This document shows, in pieces, positions 55,637 through 64,000 of a stretch of DNA of 64,000 nt. Both the position numbers and the translations under genes were made by a program. Each line of letters opens with the position of its first letter. The stretch's first letter is position 1. Below the pieces are notes generated by a model. The model was not told the DNA's origin. It was given only the letters and a program-made list of their open reading frames with translations, and made no database searches. Source of the stretch: Moniliophthora roreri (lineage: Eukaryota > Basidiomycota > Agaricomycetes > Agaricales > Marasmiaceae). Location: the NCBI GenBank assembly GCA_001466705.2, contig LATX02000189.1:1364001-1428000 (forward strand), given 5' to 3'.

Positions 55637-58600
55637 CTACAACCCTGTCCAGGCGAAGGCCTCGGAGATTTTCAACTTCTCTTCGAGGACGATGTCGTCG
55701 CAGCTGAATCCAACATGAACACCATACTCCCCAGCAACGACCAGCCAACAGTGCTTATTGTTGTCCCAGTAAGACACGGCGTACTTGTCGAGAGGAATGG
55801 TAACTTTGGATGATGAACCAGGCGCCACGTTTCTGGCCTATGCACTAGTTAGGATGCTACTTGACGGAGAATTGAAGTATGCGTACCTTGGCAAACCCAC
55901 GCAATTGTAGTCGGGGATGGGTGATGCCGTTGTCTGGGTAAGAGATGTAAACTTGCACCACCTCCGACCCGCTGACGGATCCTTCATTCTTGACGGTTAC
56001 GGAGACCTCCGTGGCAACAGAGTCGCCCTTTGAAGCGTTCTTTATTGTAAGACCCGACAGGGAGAACCTGGTATACGATAAACCATGCCTGTCAGGGTAT
56101 GCGTTTAGGACCAGCGTTGACGTGCAAGAGCCTTTCAGCGTACCCGAAGTGAAACAACGGCTGTACGCCTTTGGCTTGGAAGTGCTTGTAACCCATGAAA
56201 ATGTCCTCATGATAATGGATTTTCCCATGTTCACTTCTGAGGTTTGGATACGCAGCAATGTCCTCAAGTCTTTTCGGTAGCGTCAAGGGCAATCGACCAC
56301 TGGGGTTAACGATGCCGTAGAGAATATCTGCAATAGCATTTCCGGTCTCGTTCCCGAGGTACCAAGCCTGGATAATTCCAGCGACACTATCGACCCAGGG
56401 CATGGAAGTTGCGGAGCCCTAAAGTACATGCGAGAATAAATATTGAATCCTTGTGACTGGGAAGGAACATACCGCCTGGGTGACAACCACCGTCCGTGGA
56501 TTAGCAGCGGCTACACGAGTAATGACCTCATTTTGACGTCCAGGGAGATCGAGGGTAGGGCGGTCGAAACCTTCACTCTCCCATTCGGAAGTGAGACCTC
56601 CAACGAACACCACGAGATCAGATTGAGAAGCCAGAGTTTCTGCAGCCTTAATGGCCGCTTCTGGGTTGATTTTCTCGCATCCACCAAGGCGCTAGCAAAG
56701 AAGTGAATATTAAAGATATCAACTAATGCAGAAGGACGTACAACGCCACGCATTAGTGCAGGCTGTGCACTGTTGCCGCCGTTCTCGCCACTGGAAGGAG
56801 CAGTGTTGGTGTATTCAACAAGAACGTCCACCGATTCCCCCCCTTTCAAGTCAATCGTAGCTTTCTCTTCAATTGTACCTTGACTGTCCAAGAACTCAGA
56901 CAAAAGAGCACGTACGAAACCAATATCGGCTTACCCATAGAAGAAATCACCTGGGGTTTGCTTAGTCCAGTTATCGATAGTCATCTTTCCGTCAATCCAA
57001 AGTTTCGCGCGACCTGATGTGATCGATGAAGACAGGTATACATTCAAATATTGAGTAAAGACGAACCAGCAACGGTAAGGCCAAGCTCAAAGGACATGCT
57101 TTGTTCGACCGTCAGCTTGCCAGTAAGCTTGATGGACCACGTTGGGGTAAGTCCCTCGGGTAGGAAATCGTTCAGCTTGACACGGGTATCTTGGAGAACA
57201 TATGACGCAATAGGCTCTGTGAGACTACCGTCTGCGTTATGATTGTAGAAGGTGCATAGCCAACCCGGCTCATTATGCCCTGTTACCAGGCAATGTTCTA
57301 ACGTAGGCAGATACTTGTGCGCTGTCCGACATTGACTTTCAATAAACAAGTATGTCAGCAGGAAAAGCTTGGTTACCGTAACACCCGACAGTGTAGTCAA
57401 TCTCGAGGTCGTTCGCCGCACCCTCTTTAATTCCATCAAACGGGGTAATAACGTAGCTCGCTTTCAAAAATGCGGAGCCACCTCCAGAGATGACGCGGTC
57501 TTTGGCATTCGGTCCGATCACTGCAATCTTCTTGTATTTCTTCGGTGATATCGGTAATACCTCTCCTTGATTCTTGAGGAGCACGATCCCATCCGCAGCG
57601 AGTTTTCGACAGAACTTCCTGGTCCCCGGAGAGTCTGGCCGTGTTCGCTCCTCTCCATCACCGTATACAACTTCTGGATTGAGACGAGCTTGGCGTTGGA
57701 TGAAGGTGAGTAAGTTATAGATCCTTTCATTGATGGTCTCCATGAAGATCTTCTGAGAAGTCAGGCAATGCTTGATGAGGTTCTCCGTTCTCCAACGAGG
57801 GGGACCAGGCATCTCTAACTCCATTCCTGCGTTGATGGCTAAATCAGTGCTGTACGTACCGTGCCTAACAAAAGCTTAAATAGAGTTTGTGATATAGCTT
57901 CCGATGTGGCTTACCAGTCACTCATAATGATTCCTTCGAACTTCCACTCGTCGCGTAAAATTCCCTGCATCAATTCCCTGCTTTCTGCACAGTGAATACC
58001 ATTCAATCGGCCGTAACTGAAGAATAGGTCATCATGTATCCGTTGTAACAATGATTTTGTGCACGTACGAGGTCATGTAAGCCCATGGTTTGGCATCCTT
58101 TTGAGCAAGCATGAAACTAGACCGGGGAAATGAATTGAATGACTACGTTAGATCACTGGACCATCATACGGATATAGATAAATTTCCCGCAAAGCACGTT
58201 CAGATAGAACCGATTCAGCCGCCGTTCTTTCGTGTTCTTGGTCGTTACAGACGAAATGTTTGATCGCTAAACCAAGGTCAGTTTCGGGAATGCAAACATG
58301 GAATAGCCGCGCACTTGCAGCAACATTTTTGGACTGGAGACCCTTCACGTATGCGCTAGCCATTACTCCTGAGAGATGCGGATCTTCTGAGAAGCTTTCA
58401 AAGGCGCGGCCGCCTAGTGGTGAGCGTTGCATATTGCACGTAGGTGCCAGCAGAATGACTGAGGACTTGAGTTTCGCCTCTTCCGCCAGGAAAACGCCGA
58501 CATTGTGGATGAGTTCCGGGTCGAATGTCGATGCTAGAGACGTAGCGCACTACAAATCCAAGCTTCCAAGCTTAGGGTGAGTAGGAAAATGACAAGACGA

Positions 58601-58869
58601 TCTCGAACGTACGGGGAGACATTGAGCCGGTGTAGATGCAAAGTGGGAAGACCCTCTGACTCCCTGTTGAACACAATCAGATAACCATACGGAGCCACTG
58701 CATTGTAGCCTACGTTGGGGCCATCGCTCATGCGAACAGAAGGAATCCCGAGACGTTCAACCCGAGTAGTATTCCACCAGTTCGGAGCACCCAATAGCGA
58801 TATTTTCTCTTCGATGGTGAGCTTTGAGATGAGTTCTGGGATATTCGCGTCCAGAAAAGAGTGTGACAT
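55637..58869 (-). CDS. GH3 beta-glucosidase with PA14 domain, intracellular
   Basis: Fourteen exons encode 849 aa: 58869-58714, 58663-58613, 58549-58315, 58266-58170, 58116-58069, 58016-57915, 57864-57377, 57321-57067, 57013-56935, 56883-56742, 56691-56473, 56418-56144, 56088-55887, 55837-55637. The GH3 barrel carries VRMSDGPNGVRG, NMQRSPLGGRAFESFSEDP, IKHFVCNDQE and the catalytic nucleophile in GIIMSDWHGTYS. The second domain has DGIVLLKNQGEVLPI and GGGSAF; a PA14 insert spans about 57377-56742; TLDLPGRQNEVI and the fibronectin-III-like tail follow. No signal peptide is seen at the N-terminus MSHSFLDANIPELISKL, so it probably hydrolyses imported or vacuolar glucosides inside the cell. Same strand as the downstream transporter gene (148 bp). 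Confidence 0.93.
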
Positions 58870-59032
58870 GACAGTGTGTGCGAGAATAACCTCGGTATTT
58901 CCTGGGGTAGATATCCCGCCATGAACGTAGGTTTATAAAGGCGACTGGGCAGGGATAAACTTCGGAAGGCGGGCCGAGCAGGATCTCACAACTTTGGTGC
59001 CTATTTTCGTCCTCTCTTGTTCGCCCTCCCTC

Positions 59033-59736
59033 ATGTACACCGATTTTATAGACGAACATACCAATGTCGCTCGTCCAAAGACGAACGCAATCATCACTGT
59101 TCGAATCATCAAATCCTTCACATATCGCACAGAAAAGAGTCTGGTTCTTCATGACCTCAATCTCCTCACAACCACTGTCGGTCAGCTGAAGGATATCGCT
59201 CGCCAAGGTAGAAAATTACCTCAAATTTGTCACCAAATCTCTTCTGTTTCAATGCCAGCTCCATTCTCCTAGCTATCCAGACACAATCGGGTTGGAAACC
59301 ATATCGCAATGTTCAGCTAGGCCAGTGCTCTCCAAGGTGCCGATTGGCATGTACTCATCGACTTGCAGATACTCTGAAAGTGTACTCTCAGGCTCACGGC
59401 GCCAAGGTCAGCCCCGTTCCCGTGGTCAATCGGCAGCGAGACTTTCTGACATGCCAGTGTCACCAGACAACGAACTTGATCATCAATCTTGACCATGACG
59501 AGTGGATATTGGACGATGACAACAAGAGCCTAGACGAATGTGGTTTCGGTCAGTAGCGATATCCTCTCACATTCTTGTTGTTGATTTTCGCTACTATGAA
59601 TAGAAAATGAAACCGAAGTCAGTTTCTTCAACCGGGAATTATATAAACAATTCCGTGCCAATCCTGAGGTCGGTAGTTCGTTCACCTTCCACAGCTTTCC
59701 ACTAACATTCTATCACAGACAAGTTGGGATCCGTAG
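59033..59736 (+). CDS. UPF0538 family protein (C2orf76-like)
   Basis: Conserved eukaryotic family of unknown function. Six short exons (59033-59207, 59273-59320, 59369-59406, 59467-59548, 59604-59668, 59719-59736) encode 141 aa. Family features: ITVRIIKSFTYRTEKSLVLH, TVGQLKDIARQ, SQAHGAKTTNLIINLDHDEW, then ENETEVSFFNRELY and the end FRANPETSWDP. Intron 2 starts with GC (GCCAGT), needed to join GTTCAGCTAG to ATACTCTG in frame. Head-to-head with the GH3 gene (163 bp). Confidence 0.85.
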
Positions 59737-59882
59737 GCCATAGATTAAATATTATACTTCACATTGTACTATGGTTGAATCTAAAGTGCTTGTACATCGT
59801 CACGTACACAGTAGTACCACACAAATGAATGAAAGCAGCGCGAAGTGGATAGAGCAAAATGATTGGAATCTAACATAATGAA

Positions 59883-61381
59883 CTACTGGTTCGCACACTG
59901 TACGCGAGGCTGTCCATCCTCATCCTCATCCATAGCATCCTCGTCATGAACATGGCGTCTCGTGCGAGTGTCGACATCATCGAGATGAACTTCCTCGAGC
60001 AGGACATTGCCTTCGTAGGTCTGCACCGGCCTACGAGGTGGAAGTGCGGACTCGAGGAGAGGTATAGATTCCGGTGGTATGGAATCGGGGAAGGAGACGG
60101 TCAGCTTGACATACATGTCGCCAGGTTCGTGATGCCGCTGTGATGGCATACCCTGACCATGAATGACTTTCAGATCACCTTATGTTGAAAACAGATGAGC
60201 AAAAGAACCAATGACTATGAAAACCATCACTAACCATGCTTAATGACTTCACCAGGCTCCAGCTTCACTACAAGCACGCGATCGTCCAAGTGCTTGATCG
60301 TGAATTGACCACCAGCAAGGGCAGTGAGCAGATCAATCTCTTGCTCAAAGATAAGATCGTTTTCTTGACGCTTAAAACGATCGTGCGGCTTCTCCTCGAT
60401 GACGATGATAACATCTCCCGTCTCTGCGTTCGGCGACTGATCGCTCTCGCCACGGAACTGAATAGTCTGTCCTCCCTTCATACCCTTATCGATGTGAACC
60501 TCCAAAACCTTCTTGTCGGGTACCGTCTTCTTGCCCTTGCACTGTCCACATCTATCCTTTTGGTTTATGATTTCACCAGTACCCGAGCACTCGTCACAAG
60601 CAGACTGCATCTGCTGAATCATCGGGCCCATCTGCCGGATAATCATCTTGACACCACGACCGTTGCAAGAGTTACACGTCCTGACGGCACCATCCTTGCC
60701 TCCCTTTCCTTTACACTTTGAACATATGATGTTCCGTGTCAATGCGAGCTTGGTGGTTTTGCCTTTATAAAGGTCTTCGAGGGTGACGTGTATGCGGTGG
60801 ACAAGGTCTTTTGTTTTGCGTGGTCCCTGGCTCCTGGCTCCACCTCCGCCAAAGAAACCGCCACCGCCAAATCCTCCCCCTCCGAATAGTTGACTGAACA
60901 AATCCTAGCCGACGAAGAAAGAATTTTTAGAGGATGTAAGAAGATACGCAGCCCGCGCAGACATACCTGTGGGTCCATGCCTCCCATACCGCCAGCTTCA
61001 GACAGTCCAGCCTCTCCTCTCGTATCATAGATTTGTCTCTTCTCGGGGTCAGAAAGAACTTCATAGCTGTGTGATTAGGCGAGTCAGACACAACCGCAGC
61101 GCCCAAAAACACGCTACGTACGCATGTGTAACCTCTTTGAAAAGCTCGGGATCTCCACCTTTGTCTGGGTGCAGCCTGAGAGCCCTAAAGAAACTGTAAA
61201 ACACCATACACGTTTTACATAGTCGAAAAAACCCCTACTTTTTCCGGTAAGCTTTTTTCAAGTCAGCTTCTGAGGCGTTTGGTGAAACTTCGAGTAGGTC
61301 GTAAAATTTACTGTGAAATGACACCAAAACGTTAGCAACGTCAACAGAAAACGACGGTGGGACATACGTTTCTCTGACCAT
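59883..61381 (-). CDS. YDJ1: Type I DnaJ/Hsp40 co-chaperone (Ydj1-like), apparent frameshift
   Basis: Hsp70 co-chaperone. Six exons (61381-61368, 61310-61239, 61185-61122, 61066-60967, 60904-60235, 60178-59883) would give about 404 aa. J domain: FYDLLEVSPNASEADLKKAY and LRLHPDKGGDPELF; then a Gly/Phe-rich region, four zinc motifs (CSKCKGKG, CNSCNGRG, CDECSGTG, CGQCKGKK) and two substrate domains. The C-terminus CANQ is a farnesylation box like that of yeast Ydj1. Oddity: exon 3 carries a run of five A (61140-61144, plus strand); four would give the expected LFKEVTHAYEVLSD, five shifts the frame. A sequencing error is likely for such an essential gene, but a real mutation is not excluded. Confidence 0.9.
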
Positions 61382-61765
61382 GGTAGACGATAAAGAAGGG
61401 TGGTTGGCTTGAAAGTGGGTATGCCCTTGCAGCAAGCGAAAGGGTGTAATTGATCCTTTATTTGTAACACCAGATTTACCAGAAAAGATCGATCATTCCA
61501 CAACCATCTACAACATTCTATGACTTGACAAATCCGGACACCTGCCTCGGTCGGCGCCGTCTCCGCTGATATAGCATCCGGCGACTCAGTGTGAAGATCT
61601 GACAGTTGGCTACAGCAATGCGGAGTAGCTGTACGCACAAATCACAGCATGGACACAGCCAGAAGCAGAAAGAACTTGAATTTATGTATGTTACATGTTG
61701 GTTTACATGAGGTAATATATCACCAGAAAACTCATTTAGATTCTCGTACACCACTCGCACTGCTT

Positions 61766-63204
61766 TTACGTGCGACCACTGGACACGTCTGGATAGACAT
61801 CGAAGCGGCGCTGAGTAGTTACAGGGATGCCTTTCCGGGTTTCCTCAAATGTCGTAGGGTCTACACGGGGAAAATCAGTTTGAAATCGCCGTACATTTCG
61901 TACTGCTTACCAATATCGGCGTAGATGATTTCTTCTCCGTCCAGAGCTTCAGCTAGAACCTTGCCCCTGGAGTCATACAATTAGCAGGTTTAGTAACGAG
62001 CCAGAAAAGGATCAGTTTACATAGAATCCACGACCATAGAGTGTCCCCACTGCGGAAATATGGGCCGTGAGAGGGGTTGGTATGACATGGGTCATCGAAA
62101 CTCACAGCATGGTAGCCAGCCGCAAGGTCTCTGGCAGGACTGCACATCGAAAAGTAAATTTGGTTATCAACGGCACTAGTTCAAGGATCAATCGCAGCTC
62201 AGAACGACAATGGGCACGCAACCTCACCGTGATCGTTGCAATAGCTCCCAATGTAGGGGACCTGTGGTCATGTTGAACGCTCCTGGGTAGACCAACAGGT
62301 GGCAGCCTGTTCATAAAACTTGATTGAGCAGAGGACTTCAATTCTTTCAACCACAATCGCACCTTGTCGTGCATATATTGAAGCCAGCTCGGGGAAGCGG
62401 ACGTCATAGCAAATTCCGAGGCCAATTCGGGCGAACTCTGAAACCCTTGATTTGAGAAATGACACTGGGGTTCGAAATGGTGCACCTACCAGTGTCAAAA
62501 TAGCTCATAGTCTTCCCGCCAGTCAGAGTTTCACTTTCCTTTATCAATTTTAAATGGGAACAAAGTCCTGAAGTTGAAGTTGCACTGACCTTGAACTTGA
62601 TCTTTCCAGGGATATCTATATCGAAAAGATGTATTTTCCGATAAAGTGCAACTAGGTCGCCTATATAATAGAGCATATTGAGAAATGCTGAGCGTGTATG
62701 TGGTGCACAAAATACCTTTCGGACTGTATACAGTGCAAGTGTTGTAGATATTGTCGTCCGTGCTATCACGCTCGGGAATAGAGCCTTGACCGATTTTCAG
62801 TCGATATCTTTGGAAGACTTATTTATCGACTCGACCTCCGATAAGCCAAGATCCGGTCTCTTTCGCTACTGAAGAGAGCATCTTGACCGATTCACTCTCG
62901 CTCTTTTGGACATTATAAAGTTGGCCTGGAACGAAAGCAATCTTCTCTGCATAAACCGGAAAGTGAACATGGCCATAAGGAGAGTTGAAGCATTCCTTTG
63001 TGTAAATCTCAGAAGAAAGGATAAGATTAGAACAGGTGATAAACATACAGGGAGGACTATAAGATCAGGCTTTTTCGCTGCTGCAGCCGCAGCTTTCAAG
63101 ACCATTTCTCGAGCATGGTTCAGGTTTTCTGCTTTATTTGCACCAATCTGACCGAGTTGAACGAGTGCGAGGGTGAATGGTTTGAATACCCGGGATGTTG
63201 ACAT
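61766..63204 (-). CDS. NIT2: NIT2-type omega-amidase (nitrilase superfamily)
   Basis: Amidase that clears alpha-ketoglutaramate/succinamate-type substrates. Eleven exons encode 302 aa: 63204-63049, 62995-62836, 62784-62716, 62660-62590, 62538-62490, 62437-62363, 62306-62228, 62175-62106, 62049-62021, 61966-61911, 61860-61766. The catalytic Glu, Lys and Cys lie in [29 protein letters not shown] and [20 protein letters not shown] and [15 protein letters not shown] are NIT2 hallmarks; [20 protein letters not shown] and [15 protein letters not shown] complete the active site. The protein ends [15 protein letters not shown]-terminal residues are short and not clearly a mitochondrial presequence. 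Confidence 0.94.
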
Positions 63205-63554
63205 GAAGGTCGGTGACAAGGACAAAGACGCTGACACTGACTCGGAGACGTCACAAGGCCGTGTGGCCCAAGGGTTGGGTCCCATTGGGTCTTTCCTTTC
63301 TTACGATTGAACCGGCACATGGTGTAGACTCTGCTTTTCTTCTCCACACATACTCTTTCATACCCTTTCCTTCTCAATCGACCCATTTCATCACAAATAA
63401 GAGGGATTTACGCTTTGTGAACTTGGCTGCTCAGTCGGTCCACGGTCTTCCGGTGGTTGCTGTCAGTTCACCCTTCTACTTTTTTTTTTTGTCTCCATTC
63501 TGATAGTTCCTTTTTGTCCTTCAGAAGCAGTCAAGTTCACAGTGTAGCCTGCCG
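63205..63554. promoter_or_regulatory. Head-to-head intergenic region
   Basis: 350 bp between the NIT2 start and the start of the partial plus-strand gene. It contains pyrimidine-rich tracts (CCTTTCCTTCTC, and a T-run at 63480-63490), common in fungal promoters. A 96-aa open frame here (63213-63503) has no protein-like features and overlaps this promoter, so I do not call it. Confidence 0.45.
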
Positions 63555-64000
63555 ATGACAAGCTTTCAACCCGTCATGTCGAATGATGTCCCAATCTCAA
63601 TCTCAACAACCTCTTCGCCGCCTTCAAACATCGACTCAGCCGTATGGTCCTATACTCCACAAGAGCGTAGCTCGAAAGCAGTCGCTTTACCAACTGGTCT
63701 CTTCCATTGTTCAAAGGTCAAGCAACGACGAGCGGTTCCTGCAACTTCCAAGGCGACCCCCTGTAGGAAACCTGCGAGCGAATCGGATGGCTGGCGGAAA
63801 CCAGAAGTGGAACTGGAGTTGAATGCGGATCTAGTGGGGGTAAAAGCTGCATTGGGTGTTTTGGAGGACTACGAGGTCAAGGTTGGGTTCGGCGGATCTG
63901 CCAGCGCTCAGATCACTGTACCAGATTTATCGCGCCAGGTGGACGATGGGGAAGTGGCAGTTTACCAGAGGAGGTGGAAAGAACTAATGGAGAGCATCAA
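63555..64000 (+). CDS. Unknown protein, truncated by the window end
   Basis: From the ATG at 63555 a single frame stays open to the last base (148 codons), too long to be chance in this CG-rich sequence. The N-terminus is Ser/Pro-rich (MTSFQPVMSNDVPISISTTS), then a Lys/Arg-rich stretch and GVKAALGVLEDYEVKVGFGG, and the visible part ends VAVYQRRWKELMES. I do not recognise the family. A competing frame from 63583 is shorter and stops at 63822. Confidence 0.55.
   Translation, partial: MTSFQPVMSNDVPISISTTSSPPSNIDSAVWSYTPQERSSKAVALPTGLFHCSKVKQRRAVPATSKATPCRKPASESDGWRKPEVELELNADLVGVKAALGVLEDYEVKVGFGGSASAQITVPDLSRQVDDGEVAVYQRRWKELMESI

Noticed and set aside
1..64000. CRISPR array, prophage, operon-type or plasmid origin features
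   Set aside because: No regularly spaced repeats were seen, and the intron-rich gene structure is eukaryotic nuclear.

Overview
This window looks like nuclear DNA from a filamentous mushroom-forming basidiomycete (Agaricomycete). Genes are dense and split by many 45-65 nt introns, most genes have clear fungal orthologues, one gene belongs to the DUF6533 membrane family common in Agaricomycetes, and the transposon remnants are of basidiomycete type. The sequence comes from a draft assembly: two single N characters (17371 and 22206) each sit between two identical blocks of about 1 kb, which reads as unmerged contig overlap. About 2 kb of the window is therefore probably not real. I spliced the genes by eye; exon phases were checked and close for every gene with an exon list, except where stated.

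Layout. 1-3535 is a CpG-poor block holding a decayed, unrecognised gene. It ends at an intron-containing tRNA-Leu(UAA). 3926-15041 is genic: MET30/sconB-type F-box WD40 protein, GSK-3 kinase, tRNase Z with a basic RG-rich tail, a Ser/Pro-rich unknown, and a 10-exon DUF6533 membrane protein. 15661-23787 is a transposon-rich island, CpG-poor from about 16.14 kb: a transposase remnant, a fold-back element with a tRNA-like core, a decayed DUF6533 paralogue whose intron carries a 2.2-kb inverted-repeat element, and both assembly duplications. The island ends inside a Jupiter/HN1-like gene.

23788-64000 is compact housekeeping sequence: COQ7, an isochorismatase-like hydrolase, an AN1 zinc-finger protein, VPS2/CHMP2, COG4, class V myosin, a PAP2 phosphatase, a formin, a GPI-anchored PEBP-like protein, an RBM5-like splicing factor, an NDUFB4-like complex I subunit, a CUE protein, a 17-exon FUSC/DUF2421 transporter, an intracellular GH3 beta-glucosidase, a UPF0538 protein, a YDJ1-type DnaJ, a NIT2-type amidase and the start of an unknown gene.

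Genes are often arranged head-to-head with very short shared promoters (63-119 bp between start codons in four pairs) or tail-to-tail with 30-61 bp between stops. VPS2, COG4, myosin V and the formin lie together and all serve membrane traffic and polarised growth; this may be chance. I did not find a clearly new multi-gene system. The most notable signals are the two assembly duplications, the CpG-poor islands with sharp edges, the transposon sitting inside an intron of a dying paralogue, an unusual number of GC-AG introns, and the RG-rich tail on tRNase Z.
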